Assembly: GCA_020846005.1 (NCBI GenBank)
Contig: JADLEQ010000085.1
Location: 124,001-188,000 of the forward strand
Reading direction: 5' to 3'
DNA: 64,000 nucleotides
Source: Polyangiaceae bacterium
GTDB taxonomy: Bacteria > Myxococcota_A > Polyangia > Polyangiales > Polyangiaceae
Shown here: positions 8,015-17,693 of the stretch, in pieces
Layout: every line of letters begins with the position of its first letter
How positions within the stretch are numbered: position 1 is the first letter of the stretch
Notes under the pieces: generated by a model
Databases searched by the model: none
The model's input: only the letters and a program-made list of their open reading frames with translations
Told to the model about the DNA's origin: nothing
Translations under genes and position numbers: made by a program

Positions 8015-10294
8015 TCAGCGGACGAGGGTGAGCCGCGGGGCCGCGCCGAAAGCGGCGAGGTGTCCGCTCTCTTCGACGACGTACACGCCCGAGCGTTCAT
8101 CGACGCGGATCCGGTCGGGGACGAGATCGCACGGGACGATCCCGAGCACGTCGCCGTCCGCCGGCCGGACGACGTGCACGCGGTGCTGCGGCACGAACAG
8201 GGCGCCGCTGCGCAGGACCGGCTCCAGGCGGCGCGGGGTGTCCGCCTCGGCGGGCCGCGGGAAGACGTGGGAGTACCGGACGCCGCCCGTGGCTGCGTCG
8301 ATGCACGTGAGGACGCCGGCGCCGGAGTTGGCGAAGACGGCGTCGTCGACCGCCAGCCAGGCGGTGGTCGGGGCCGCGAAGCCCGTCGGGAGCGACCAGA
8401 GCGGGCGCCCCGTGGAGCGCTCGAACGCCCGAGCCCCGACGCCGGCGCGATCACGGACGGGGACCACGACGACCGCGCCGGCGACGAGCGGCGCGATCCC
8501 GGGGATCGCGCGCGCGTCGAGATCGACGGCCCAGCGCCGCTCGCCCGACCAGGCGTCCACGTGGTGCAGGCGCCCGGCGGCCGCAGGGGCGCCGCCCAGC
8601 GCGAGCGCGGCGTCGTGATCGATCGTCACGTCGCCGGTGAAGGGGAGGCGATCTCGGACGCGCCACACGACCTCGCCGGTCGTCACGTCGAGCGCGAAGA
8701 GCGCGCTGTCACCGCCCGCGACCACGAGGAGCTTCCCGGCGCGACGCAGGCGATAGCTCCCCGGGCGGCGCGCCGTGTGCCGCCAGCGGATCTCGCCGGC
8801 GGTGAGATCCAGCGCGGTGATGCGCCGCAGATCCTCGACGATCACCAGGAGGCGCGGCAACCCCGGCGCGTGCACCACGGCGCCCGTCGCCTGACCGCCG
8901 GCGCGCGGCGCGACCGCGGCGGAGAAGCGCACCTCGCCCGTGGCGAGCTCGTGGAGGTGGACGCGCCCCTCCGCGGTGAGCCGCAGTACGCCGAGCGGCG
9001 AGGGGACCAGCGCGGCGCGCGCCGAGGGGACGCGCCACGCGAGCGCGCCGGTGGCGCGGTCGATGCAAGCCGTCTCGCGCGCGCCGTTCACGACGACGCG
9101 CTCGCCGCAGAGCAGGACGCCCTGCAGGTCGACGCCCGGGACGGTCGCCACCCAGCGCGGCTCGAACCGCATCCGGCCGCCGTGGGCCCACGTGCCCCCG
9201 GCCGGGGCGATCGGGCGCGCGCGGCTCCAGGCGCGATAGCTCTCGGGCTCGGGGTTGGCGAGCGAGTCGTCCAGCGCCTCGTCCAGACGCTCGGCGAGCG
9301 CCTCGGCGCGCGCGCGCAGGCGCGCGAGGCGGAGGTTCCGATCCTGTCCCGGGTCGTGGCGAAGGGTCGCCTCGACGAGCGCGGCGGCGGCGCGTGCCAC
9401 CGCGCGCGCGAGGTGCGTCGGGTCGAGCGCCGGGAAGGCGGCCCGGTCGTCGATCTCGCCGGTGGGGGAGATCGACAGCGTGAGCCCGCCCTCCGCGCCG
9501 GCCAGCGTGAGGGCGACGCGCGCGCCGTCGACCTCGAAGCGCCGGTGGAGCGGCCGGCGCGCAGCCGCGGCGTCGAGCGCCTCGCTGCACAGCCCGACCA
9601 GCTCCTCGAGGACCAGGTAGACGAGCACGCCGTCGAGCTCGACGGCGCGTCCCCGCACCACGAAGCTCAGCGAACCGCGGAGCAGCAGCGCGTGGACGTC
9701 GGCTCGCTCCACCCGGGCGCCGGCGGGCGCGGGCGTCGCGACGCCCCGGCGGAGGCCGACCCGCGCGCCCACCGCCACGCTCCGCGTGCCGCGCCCGACG
9801 AGGTGCTCCTCGACGCGCAGGAGCGGCGCGGCCGCGGCGAACGGCCTGGCGTCGGCGAGCGCGCGCTCAGCCGACTCGAGCGCCGCCCCGAGCATGCCCG
9901 TCCGCGGCGCACACTGCTGCAGGGCGGCGAGGAGCGCGCTCGCGAGGGCGTCGAGCGCGATCCGGCGGCCGTCGATCGCGACCTCGACGAGCCGACCGGG
10001 GCGGAAGAGCGTGAGCCACGCGCCGTCGCCGTCGCGCTCGAGCCCGAGCTCCCACGACTCGTCCGCTGCGTGGAACCCGACGCTCGCGCGATCGCGCCGG
10101 CCCGTCGCGAGCGCGCCGACCGCCACCGCGAGGTCGCCGAGAAACGGCGCCACCTCGCCGGAGCCGATCCGGGCGGTGAGGTTGACGCCGTCCACGACCA
10201 GGTCGACCAGCCCCCGGAGGGGGGTGAGGGGAGCGTGGGCGGTGACGGACGGGGGATCGGGGAGGGCTCGGACGACGACGTGGACCGCGGGCAT
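8015..10294 (-). CDS. Large protein with C-terminal PQQ-like beta-propeller
   Basis: 759 residues from an ATG at 10294, chosen because a TACGAT hexamer lies 9 bases upstream; an ATG at 10348 would add 18 residues. The N-terminal half (to about 380) is all-alpha/beta sequence I do not recognise. From about 390 on, PQQ-like propeller blades repeat: CIDRATGALAWRVPS, ALDLTAGEIRWRH, ALDVTTGEVVWRV, HVDAWSGERRWAV, ERSTGRPLWSLP and CIDAATGGVRYSH. No signal peptide is visible. Such propellers usually bind proteins; without catalytic residues I infer scaffolding or signalling. It is convergent with the SDR gene and divergent from the GT-C-like gene. Confidence 0.75.
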   Translation of the reverse strand: MPAVHVVVRALPDPPSVTAHAPLTPLRGLVDLVVDGVNLTARIGSGEVAPFLGDLAVAVGALATGRRDRASVGFHAADESWELGLERDGDGAWLTLFRPGRLVEVAIDGRRIALDALASALLAALQQCAPRTGMLGAALESAERALADARPFAAAAPLLRVEEHLVGRGTRSVAVGARVGLRRGVATPAPAGARVERADVHALLLRGSLSFVVRGRAVELDGVLVYLVLEELVGLCSEALDAAAARRPLHRRFEVDGARVALTLAGAEGGLTLSISPTGEIDDRAAFPALDPTHLARAVARAAAALVEATLRHDPGQDRNLRLARLRARAEALAERLDEALDDSLANPEPESYRAWSRARPIAPAGGTWAHGGRMRFEPRWVATVPGVDLQGVLLCGERVVVNGARETACIDRATGALAWRVPSARAALVPSPLGVLRLTAEGRVHLHELATGEVRFSAAVAPRAGGQATGAVVHAPGLPRLLVIVEDLRRITALDLTAGEIRWRHTARRPGSYRLRRAGKLLVVAGGDSALFALDVTTGEVVWRVRDRLPFTGDVTIDHDAALALGGAPAAAGRLHHVDAWSGERRWAVDLDARAIPGIAPLVAGAVVVVPVRDRAGVGARAFERSTGRPLWSLPTGFAAPTTAWLAVDDAVFANSGAGVLTCIDAATGGVRYSHVFPRPAEADTPRRLEPVLRSGALFVPQHRVHVVRPADGDVLGIVPCDLVPDRIRVDERSGVYVVEESGHLAAFGAAPRLTLVR

Positions 10295-10395
10295 CGCGAG
10301 CAAATCGTAGGAGGCGCTGCCCGGCGACCCGAAGTTCTCGGGTGCCACGGCCGCGATCTGGACAACGAGCCGCGCCCGGGTCTAGGCGCCGGCGG

Positions 10396-11811
10396 GTGGA
10401 CGACCTGGCGCGCGCCAGCGAGCGGGAGACCCGCGCCGCGGCGCTCGCGGGCGCCGTCGCGGCCGGCCTCGCCCTGGCGCTCGGGTGGGGGTTCACGGTC
10501 GACGACGCGTGGATCTCGGCGCGGGTCGCGTGGAACCTCGCGGAGGGCAGGGGGTACGCGTTCAACCCGGGCGGGCCGCGCGTCGACGCCGTGACGCCCC
10601 TCGGCTGGGCGCACGTGCTGGCGCCGTTCGCGGCGCGCGGCCCCGCGGCGGCGGTCGTGGCCGCGCGCTGGGGAGGAGCCACGGCGACCGTCCTGGCGAC
10701 GGCGTGGTTGGGGCGCGAGGTGGCGCGCCTCGCCGGGAGCCGGTGGCGCTACGCGCCGCTCGCAGTGCTGGCGGCGTCGCTCCCGTTCGGCGCGTGGGCG
10801 GGCGCCGGGATGGAGACGGGCTTCGTCGTTGCGCTCGCCACGCGCGCGCTCGGCGCCGACCGCTGGGCGCTCGCGGCCGGAGGGCTCGCGGCGGCGTGGC
10901 GGCCCGAGCTGACGCCGTGGGCGATGACGCTCGCGGCGCTGCGCGGCGAGCGGCTGGCGGCGCTCGGCGCGCCCGCCGCCTGGCGCGCGCTCGCGGTGCT
11001 CGGGCCGGTCCTCACCGTGGCGGCTGCGCGCCTCGCGCTCTTCGGGTCGCCGCTGCCGCTGGCGGTCGTCGCGAAGCCGTCCGATCTCGCCCACGGGGCG
11101 CGGTACGTGGCCGCCGCGAGCCTCCACCTCGGGATCCCCGCGCTGGCCGTGGCGCCGGGGGCGTGGCGCCTCGCCCCGTGGTCCACTCGCGCGCTCGGGC
11201 TGGCCTGCGTGGCCCACGCGGGCGCGCTGGTGCTCGTCGGGGGCGACTGGATGTCGCTGTTCCGCCTGGCGGTGCCCGTCCTCCCCGGGCTGACGCTCGC
11301 CGCAGCGTCCCTGGCGGCCGCCGCGAGGCCGCGGGCGACGGTCCTGCGCGTGGGGATCGGCGCCGCGCTTGCGGTGCGCCTGGGCCTCGAGCTCGGGCCC
11401 GCGGCGCGGGGCGTCGCGGCGCAGCGCGCCGAGTTGATCGAAGCGGTGCGGCCCGCGCTGGTCGGCGCCCGTCGAGTCGTCGCGCTCGACGTGGGGTGGG
11501 TCGGGACGGCGTACACGGGGGAGCTGGTCGATCTGGCGGGTGTGACCGATCCGGAGGTCGCCGGATACTCGGGCGGGCACACCTCGAAGCGTTGGCCCGC
11601 GGGGGCGCTCGCCCGCCGCGACGTCGACGGCGCCGTGTTGCTCCTCGCCCCGAACGAGGAGCTGGCCACCCCGTGGTGGCGGAGCGCGTTCGCGCGGGAG
11701 GTGGAGCGCCGCGCCGCCGGCGAGCTCCAGGCGCGCCGGGTGGAGCGCCTCGCGACGACCCCGCTACGGGGTACCGGGCAGCGGTACGTGTGGCTTCGCT
11801 TCGCTCCGTGA
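10396..11811 (+). CDS. Polytopic membrane protein, GT-C-fold glycosyltransferase-like
   Basis: 471 residues from a GTG, preferred because TAGGCG lies 7 bases upstream; an upstream GTG at 10342 would overlap the divergent gene's leader. The early loop FTVDDAWISARVAWNLAEG, then GYAFNPGGPRVDAVTPLGW, is typical of GT-C transferases: an acidic DD motif after the first transmembrane helix, then a G-Y-x-F-N segment. About eight to ten hydrophobic helices follow, with a soluble C-terminal part (from about 375: VVALDVGWVGTAY, DPEVAGYSGGH). It probably transfers a sugar from a polyprenyl-phosphate donor outside the membrane; the substrate is unknown. Confidence 0.72.
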   Translation: MDDLARASERETRAAALAGAVAAGLALALGWGFTVDDAWISARVAWNLAEGRGYAFNPGGPRVDAVTPLGWAHVLAPFAARGPAAAVVAARWGGATATVLATAWLGREVARLAGSRWRYAPLAVLAASLPFGAWAGAGMETGFVVALATRALGADRWALAAGGLAAAWRPELTPWAMTLAALRGERLAALGAPAAWRALAVLGPVLTVAAARLALFGSPLPLAVVAKPSDLAHGARYVAAASLHLGIPALAVAPGAWRLAPWSTRALGLACVAHAGALVLVGGDWMSLFRLAVPVLPGLTLAAASLAAAARPRATVLRVGIGAALAVRLGLELGPAARGVAAQRAELIEAVRPALVGARRVVALDVGWVGTAYTGELVDLAGVTDPEVAGYSGGHTSKRWPAGALARRDVDGAVLLLAPNEELATPWWRSAFAREVERRAAGELQARRVERLATTPLRGTGQRYVWLRFAP

Positions 11812-11837
11812 GATCCGCCGCGCGGGACGCGCGACGC

Positions 11838-13541
11838 TCAGCTCGCGCGCGCGCCGGCCTCGAGCGTGTCTCTGAGCGCGACCAGCGCCGCGCGGAGCTC
11901 GCGCGCGGTGGGGAAGCGCGAGCGCGGATCGGGCGCCATCGCCCGCTCCACGAGCTCGCGCCAGTGCGGCGCCAGCTCGCGGGAGACCGGCGCCGGTGCG
12001 CTCGGCGGCCCGGTCGTCGCCGGCCCGACCCGCTGGCGGGACTGGCTCGTTCGGACGGGGGGCGGCTCCCCGGTCACGCACTCGTGGAGCACGCCGCCGA
12101 ACGCGAAGACATCGGCGCGCGCGTCGACCTCGCGCCCCTCCTCCTGCTCGGGCGGCATGTACCCTGGCGTGCCGAGCGGCGCGTCGACGTTGGTGATCCG
12201 GGTCTCGGCCCACTCGATCCGTGCGACGCCGAAATCGAGCAGCTTGACGGTGGGCCCGGCGCGGTCGTCCGCGGCGCGCGCCAGGAAGATGTTGCTCGGC
12301 TTCAGGTCTCGGTGAACGACGCCCGCCGCGTGGACCGCGCCGAGCGCGTCGGCGAGCTCCAGCGCGATGGCGATGGTCACGTCGTCGGGCAGCGGCCCTA
12401 CGCGCCGCAGCCGAGACGCGAGCGACTCGCCGTACAGGCGCTCCATGACGAGGTACGCCGTGCCGTCTGCCAGGTGCCCGTCGTCGAGGATCTCGACCAC
12501 GTTCGGGTGCCAGGCGAGCCCGAGCGCCGCCGCCTCCCGGCGCAGCCGGTCGGCCGCGACCGTGTCGTGCGCGACGGCCGTTCGCAGCACCTTGATCGCC
12601 ACCGTCCGGGCGTCCGCGAGCCGCAGCGCCTCCCAGATGGCGCCGCTCGCGCCGGAGCCGAGCGGCTGTCGGAGCCGGTAACGCCCCGCGAGGACGTTCC
12701 CCTCGCGCAGCCCGCCGCCGCCGCGCCCCCGGCTCTCGCGCAGCGCAGCGTCGCGCTCCAGCGCCTGGATCCGGACGAGCTGCGCGCGCGACTCGGACCG
12801 GCGGCGCAGCTCGCCGCTCGCGAGCGCACCTGCGGTCGCGCCGACCGCCACCCCGGCGAGGACGGCGACGACGCTCTCGAGCTGCGTCCCACCGGCCGAG
12901 AGCGCGATGAGCGTGCCGCCCGTCCCTCCGCCGACGCCGCCGGTCGCCACCAGCACGGGCGCCAGCGTGGCCTGCCACCGAGCCTCGAAGCGCGCGAGCG
13001 CGCGCCCCTTGTCGTCCCGCACCAGGCGGTGCTGGACGCGGGCCGGCGCGAGACCGAACAGCCGCGGTACCGCCGCGACCTCCGCCTCCCGTGCGAGCAG
13101 GCACAGGCCGTCGCGCTCGCGCGGCGCGTCGAAGGGCACCACGACCTGCCCGACCCATCGCCCCGGGCCGACCTCGAGCGTCTCCCACGCGTCGGTGACC
13201 AGCTCGTCACCTCCGTGGCGCTCGAGCTGACGGTAGGCCGCCTCCGGCGAGGGCGCGCCGCGTAGCACTCGCGTCCACGCGCCGAGGTTCTCCGCGTGCG
13301 CGCAGAAGCGAGACAACGTCGCGAGCTCGCCCCGGCTCCGGCGCTGGACGAACGCGACGAGCGAGCCGTGCCAGCGCTCGAGGCCGAGCGGTCGAGTCTC
13401 GTCGTCCAGGTGATCGCGCTCGATCCCCGCGGCCGCGAGGAAGGCGTTGGCCTCGGCGCGCCCGCCCCCGTGCTCGACGCAGAGGAGGAGCGCCTTCGCC
13501 CGCGAGGTGGTGGTCGTACCGGCGGAGCCGTCGCGCTGCAC
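11838..13541 (-). CDS. Membrane-associated Ser/Thr protein kinase with N-terminal sensor-like region
   Basis: 567 residues from a GTG at 13541; TACACT lies 6 bases upstream. Residues 1-190 form a soluble region ending in ARFEARW, a pattern seen before paired transmembrane helices in some myxobacterial sensor proteins. Two hydrophobic segments follow (about 191-216 and 222-242). The kinase domain starts near 288 (YRLRQPLGSGASG), with Lys in VAIKVLR, catalytic HRDLKPSN, LLDFGVAR and YMPPEQ. All key residues are present, so it should be active. The divergent neighbour is a dynamin-family GTPase; a functional link is only a suggestion from position. Confidence 0.88.
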   Translation of the reverse strand: MQRDGSAGTTTTSRAKALLLCVEHGGGRAEANAFLAAAGIERDHLDDETRPLGLERWHGSLVAFVQRRSRGELATLSRFCAHAENLGAWTRVLRGAPSPEAAYRQLERHGGDELVTDAWETLEVGPGRWVGQVVVPFDAPRERDGLCLLAREAEVAAVPRLFGLAPARVQHRLVRDDKGRALARFEARWQATLAPVLVATGGVGGGTGGTLIALSAGGTQLESVVAVLAGVAVGATAGALASGELRRRSESRAQLVRIQALERDAALRESRGRGGGGLREGNVLAGRYRLRQPLGSGASGAIWEALRLADARTVAIKVLRTAVAHDTVAADRLRREAAALGLAWHPNVVEILDDGHLADGTAYLVMERLYGESLASRLRRVGPLPDDVTIAIALELADALGAVHAAGVVHRDLKPSNIFLARAADDRAGPTVKLLDFGVARIEWAETRITNVDAPLGTPGYMPPEQEEGREVDARADVFAFGGVLHECVTGEPPPVRTSQSRQRVGPATTGPPSAPAPVSRELAPHWRELVERAMAPDPRSRFPTARELRAALVALRDTLEAGARAS

Positions 13542-13573
13542 CCGCGCAGTGTAGTCGCTTCGCGCGCGGCTGC

Positions 13574-13651
13574 GCACCGCGCGGCGGCCCCCGGCGCGCG
13601 GCTGGGCACCGCGCGGCGGCTGGGCACCGCGCGGCGGCCCCCGGCGCGCGG
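13574..13651. repeat. Short direct repeats between divergent genes
   Basis: GCACCGCGCGGCGGC occurs at 13574-13588, 13606-13620 and 13624-13638. The first and third copies are followed by the same CCCCGGCGCGCGGC tail. The repeats fill the 150-base gap between the kinase and dynamin genes, between their putative promoters. Confidence 0.85.
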
Positions 13652-13691
13652 CGCCGCCCCGCCGGATCGCCGGCGCGGTACGCTCGGCCCG

Positions 13692-16274
13692 ATGGTGCGC
13701 TGGGCGCCCCCCCTGCAAGACTGGATCGAGCGCGCAGAGCTGCTCGGCGCGGGGCTCGACCGCCTCCGGGTCGACGCCCGCCAGGCGCTCACGGAGGGAC
13801 GCGGCGCGGACGCGCGAGGCCACGCACTCGACCTGCTCGAGGAGCGGCCGACCTCGCGCGCAGGGCTCGGACTCTGGGTCGAGGCGGCCGCGAGCCTGGG
13901 GCTCGACGACGAGCGCCTGGAGGCGCTCGAGCGCCTGAGCCGGCTCGAGCCGGATCGCGCCGACGTGTGGCTCGCGCTCGCGGACGCGCGCGCCGTCCGC
14001 GGCGATCCGACGCGGGCGGAGCTCGAGCGCGCCGCGGCCGCGGGCGCGCCGCGGGCGGCCGCCGACGCGGCGCGCCTCCGCCTCGCGTACGCCGACGTGC
14101 GAGCGGGCGACCCGGACCGCGCCGAGCGCTGGATCGACGCGCTCGGGATCGAGGCGCGGCAGGCGCTCCCGGCGGCGCTGGCCCGCGCCGACGCGCTGCT
14201 CGCGCGCGGGGACGCGGCGCGCGCCGAGGCGGCGCTCGCCGGCCGGGGCGACCCACACCCGCTCGACACCGCCGGCACCGGCGTCCGCGCGCGGGTCGCG
14301 GCGGCGCGGCGTGGCCCCGACGCGCTCCGGTGGGTCGTCCGCGCGCTGGTGCTCGACGCGCCCGGCGCGCTCGACGCAGCGATCACGCTCGTCGCGCGCG
14401 CGGATCCCGACGAGCGTGCGGTGCTCGAGCGGATCGTCGCGGAGGTCGGGCGCGCGGGGGATCCCCGCTGGATCGCGGCGCTCGCCGAGGCGGACGGGGA
14501 TCCCGCGCGGGGCCTCGCGTCGCTGGCCGACGCGGTGCAGAGAGGAGCCGCGGGCCCCGCCCTGACGGCGCTCGTGCGCGCGGCGGTCCGCGCGAGGGCC
14601 GAGACCGAGCTCCGCCTCGCGGTCCGCGCTGCCGCGGAGGCCGGGACGTCCCCGGGGCCGGGGGCGCCGGCCCTGGTGGCGGCGCTCGCTGCCAGCGCCC
14701 CCGGTGGCGCGCTGGCGGCCGTGGAGACGCTCTGCGGCGACACGGACGAGGGCGCCTGGGCGGCCGAGCTCCGCTGCGCGGCGTACGCTCGGTGGTTGCC
14801 GCTCGACGCGCCGGCGGCGTGGAGCGAGCTCGGCGCCGAGCTCGCCGAGCTGTGCCGCGCGCTCGGCGCGACGGAGGAGGCGCGGGCCGTCGAGCAGATC
14901 GAGCTCGAGCGAGCGCGTCCGCTCCGCGTCGCCGTGATCGGTGAGTTCAACGCGGGGAAGTCGAGCTTCGTGAACGCGCTGCTCGGGCAGCAGGTGGCGC
15001 CGGTCGGCGTGGTGCCGACCACCGCGACGGTGAACCACCTCGCCTGGGCGGGGCACCGCTTCGCGCGCGTCGTCCCGAGCGGCCTGCGCCCCGAGCGCGT
15101 GGTCGCGTTCGAGGAGCTCGGGCGCGCGCTGGCCGAGCTGCCCCCTTCTGAGATCGATCGCGTCGTGCTCCACGCGCCCATCGAGTGGCTGCGCCGCGTC
15201 GAGATCGTCGACACGCCGGGGAGGAACGCGCCCGATCCAGCCCACTCCGCCGCGTCTCGGCGGGCGGTCGTCGACGCGCACGCGGTGCTGTTCCTGCTGG
15301 ACGCCACGCGCCCGCTCAGCCGCTCCGAGGCGGACGCGCTGGCGGAGGTGTCGGCGGGGGGCCTGCCCGTCGTGGTGCTCGTGAACAAGATCGATCGACT
15401 GTCGAGCGACGAGCAGCTCGAGGCTGCGCTCGCCCACGTGCGCGCCGGGGTGGCCGAGGCCGCGGGATCGGGCATCGCCGGCGTCGCGGCGCTCTCCGCG
15501 CGCCTCGCGCTGCAGGGCCGCGCGGGGGACGCCGACGCCCTCGGCCGCTCCCGGTGGGCAGAGGTCGAGGCGCTCCTCGAGTCCAAGGTCGTCTCGCGGT
15601 CCGCGACGCTCCGAGAGCGGGCGCTGCGTTCGCGCGCGCGCGCGCTCGTCGCCCGGCTCCAGGTGCGCTCCGGCACGCTGGCGGCCGGCGCGGCAGAGCG
15701 CGCCCGGCGCGCAGCGGAGCGTCGCGAGCGTTCGCGCGCGGCGCTCGACGCGATGGAAGCCCACGGCGACCGAGTGGAGGACGAGCTGGCGGAGGAGGTG
15801 AGCGCAGGGATGGCGGCGCTGAAGGCCGAGTGGGCGCCGCACTCGGGCACGCTCGAGGCGCTCGCCGGGCGGCGCTTCGTCGCGCGGCGCGCCGAGGGCC
15901 TCGCGCTCCGCCTCGTCGATCGGGTCGCGGATCGAGTCGGGATCGACGGCGGCGTGGCCGAGCCCTGGCGCGGGCGGGTGCTCCCCGTCGCGACCGCGCT
16001 CGTGCGCGCGCTGGCCCCGGCCCTCCGGGTGACCAGCGGCTCGGCCGGGGCGGACCCGCAGGGCGTCGAGCCGCGGTGGCTGGCGGCGCTGCTGGTCGAG
16101 GAGTGCGCCGCGGCGCTCACCGCGCTCGCCGCCGAACCTGCGCCCGCGGAGGCGCTCGGGCCGGTCCGGCGACTGGAGGCCCTGGCGGCGGCCCTCGCGG
16201 CCGCCGGGGAGCTGGGCGTCGAGGGAGGCCCGGTGAATGGGGAGCCGCGCGCGCTCGTCTCTTCGGCGAGATGA
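13692..16274 (+). CDS. Dynamin-family GTPase with long helical N-terminal region
   Basis: 860 residues. The first 410 are Ala/Arg/Glu-rich helices arranged like TPR pairs. The GTPase domain follows: P-loop GEFNAGKS (417-424), switch PTTATVN, DTPG and NKID. This is the bacterial dynamin-like set. The remainder is long helices (a probable coiled coil around RARRAAERRERSRAALD) as in membrane-remodelling dynamins. It likely acts at membranes by GTP-driven self-assembly. The ATG is preceded by TACGCT with a 7-base gap, suggesting a leaderless message. Confidence 0.88.
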   Translation: MVRWAPPLQDWIERAELLGAGLDRLRVDARQALTEGRGADARGHALDLLEERPTSRAGLGLWVEAAASLGLDDERLEALERLSRLEPDRADVWLALADARAVRGDPTRAELERAAAAGAPRAAADAARLRLAYADVRAGDPDRAERWIDALGIEARQALPAALARADALLARGDAARAEAALAGRGDPHPLDTAGTGVRARVAAARRGPDALRWVVRALVLDAPGALDAAITLVARADPDERAVLERIVAEVGRAGDPRWIAALAEADGDPARGLASLADAVQRGAAGPALTALVRAAVRARAETELRLAVRAAAEAGTSPGPGAPALVAALAASAPGGALAAVETLCGDTDEGAWAAELRCAAYARWLPLDAPAAWSELGAELAELCRALGATEEARAVEQIELERARPLRVAVIGEFNAGKSSFVNALLGQQVAPVGVVPTTATVNHLAWAGHRFARVVPSGLRPERVVAFEELGRALAELPPSEIDRVVLHAPIEWLRRVEIVDTPGRNAPDPAHSAASRRAVVDAHAVLFLLDATRPLSRSEADALAEVSAGGLPVVVLVNKIDRLSSDEQLEAALAHVRAGVAEAAGSGIAGVAALSARLALQGRAGDADALGRSRWAEVEALLESKVVSRSATLRERALRSRARALVARLQVRSGTLAAGAAERARRAAERRERSRAALDAMEAHGDRVEDELAEEVSAGMAALKAEWAPHSGTLEALAGRRFVARRAEGLALRLVDRVADRVGIDGGVAEPWRGRVLPVATALVRALAPALRVTSGSAGADPQGVEPRWLAALLVEECAAALTALAAEPAPAEALGPVRRLEALAAALAAAGELGVEGGPVNGEPRALVSSAR

Positions 16275-16378
16275 CCGCGCGACGCGTGTCCACCCCGCCG
16301 CTCGGCCCCACGGGGGCGATCGCGCCCAGCGGGCGATCGCGCCCCGCGCGCGTGCTAGAGTACCGGCGTACACCCCGC

Positions 16379-16858
16379 ATGCCGCGTCGCTCCACGCTCC
16401 TCGCCGCGTTTCTGTTCACCCTGTCGCTCGGGCTGGGGACGGGCGCGCAGGCGGATCCGCTGGCCGAGATCGGCGGCGAGGCGCTCTCGATCGAGGCGGA
16501 TCGGCTCCGCGTCGACATCGAGAAGGGGACGGCCGTGCTCGAGGGCTCCGTCCGCGCGACGCTGGGCGAGCTCGAGGTCACGTGCAGCCGCGTGGAGCTC
16601 ACGTACGATCAGGCGCCGAGCGTGAAGTGGGCGAAGGGCTCCGGCGGGGTGCGCGCGCGGATGAAGGGCGTGGAGGCCCGCGCCAGCGCCGTCGAGGTCG
16701 ACATGGCGAGGCGCAAGGTCGCGCTCTCCGGCGGGGTGCAGCTCCGGCGCGGCAAGGGTTGGGTCAAGGCCGAGCGCGCGAGCATCGATCTCGACACCCG
16801 TCGGATCTCGCTCGAGGACGTGTCCGGATCGATCCCGGTCGAGGCGCCCGCGCGGTGA
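16379..16858 (+). CDS. lptA: LPS-transport periplasmic protein LptA-like
   Basis: 159 residues. A cleavable signal peptide (AFLFTLSLGLGTGAQA) is followed by an OstA/LptA beta-jellyroll: IEADRLRVDIEKGTAVLEGSV, EVTCSRVELTYD, VEARASAVEVDMARRKVALSGGV and KAERASIDLDTRRISLEDV. LptA bridges the periplasm and carries lipopolysaccharide from LptBFGC to LptD. It is first in the lptA-lptB-rpoN block; TAGAGT at 16356-16361 is a plausible -10 box. No LptC homologue is seen between it and the upstream gene. Confidence 0.88.
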   Translation: MPRRSTLLAAFLFTLSLGLGTGAQADPLAEIGGEALSIEADRLRVDIEKGTAVLEGSVRATLGELEVTCSRVELTYDQAPSVKWAKGSGGVRARMKGVEARASAVEVDMARRKVALSGGVQLRRGKGWVKAERASIDLDTRRISLEDVSGSIPVEAPAR

Positions 16859-16892
16859 GCCGCGGGCCGCGCCCACGCCCGTCGGTCGCGCC

Positions 16893-17612
16893 GTGACGCC
16901 GCCGGTCGGGGGCGTGCGCGCGGTCCTCGCTTGCGACGGCGTCGCGTCCCGCCTGGGCGGGGTAGCCGTCCTGCAGGCGATCGATCTGGAGGTGGGTGCC
17001 GGCGAGGTGGTCGGCCTGATCGGGCCGAGCGGGGCGGGGAAGAGCACCCTCTTCGCGGTCCTGGCCGGCGAGCTCCGACCCGACGCCGGGCGAGTCTGGC
17101 TCGGCGGGCGGGAGGTGACGAGCGAGCCCCTCTGGCGCCGCGCTCGCGCCGGGCTCGGGTGGGTCCCGCAGACCCCGAGCGTGCTGCTCGACCTCGACGT
17201 CGCCGACAACCTGAGGACGTTCGAGCGCGCCGCTCGGGTGGCGCCCCGCCCCCCTCACGAGCGCGCGGCCGAGCTCGGGCTGGCCGGCGCGCTGGGCACC
17301 CGCGCGCGCTCGCTCTCCGGCGGCGAGCGGCGCCGGCTCGAGCTGCTGCGCGCCCTGGTCGCCGCGCCGAAGGCGCTCCTCTGCGACGAGCCGCTCGCCG
17401 GGCTCGATGGCGCGCTCGCGGCGCTGGTGCTCCGCCGCCTCCGCCGCGAAGCAGAAGCGGGGGCGGCCGTCGTGATCGCCGATCACCGCCTGACCGAGCT
17501 CCTCCCCGCCTGCGATCGGGTGCTGCGACTGGTCGGGGGCCGGCTCGAGGCGGCGGACACCGTCGAGAGCGTCGCGGCGGATCCCGGTCGGCGAGCAGCG
17601 TACGAAGCGTGA
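16893..17612 (+). CDS. lptB: LptB-like ABC transporter ATP-binding protein
   Basis: 239 residues from a GTG. It has Walker A GPSGAGKS (about 49-56), Q-loop PQTP, signature LSGGERRR, Walker B ALLCDEP and switch His in ADHRL. Position between lptA and rpoN is the conserved LptB location, so it should power LPS extraction from the inner membrane with LptF/LptG, which are not in this window. GPSG replaces the more common GPNG. The match to LptB rests more on synteny than on any unique residue. Confidence 0.85.
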   Translation: MTPPVGGVRAVLACDGVASRLGGVAVLQAIDLEVGAGEVVGLIGPSGAGKSTLFAVLAGELRPDAGRVWLGGREVTSEPLWRRARAGLGWVPQTPSVLLDLDVADNLRTFERAARVAPRPPHERAAELGLAGALGTRARSLSGGERRRLELLRALVAAPKALLCDEPLAGLDGALAALVLRRLRREAEAGAAVVIADHRLTELLPACDRVLRLVGGRLEAADTVESVAADPGRRAAYEA

Positions 17613-17693
17613 CTTCAGGCCCGGCGGCCGGTGCCCGTGCCATGGGCCGGCGCGCTTCTTGCGTCGGGGTGATACACTGGCCGCTGCCCCCGC

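Noticed and set aside
16314-16345. Two GGGCGATCGCGCC copies containing GCGATCGC (HIP1-like)
   Set aside because: Just two copies in a GC-rich gap; consistent with chance, and no enrichment elsewhere was noticed.
13542-16373. Upstream extension of the leftward kinase frame across the dynamin gene
   Set aside because: It is antisense to clear GTPase motifs, and the protein pattern of the kinase gene begins only at the GTG at 13541.
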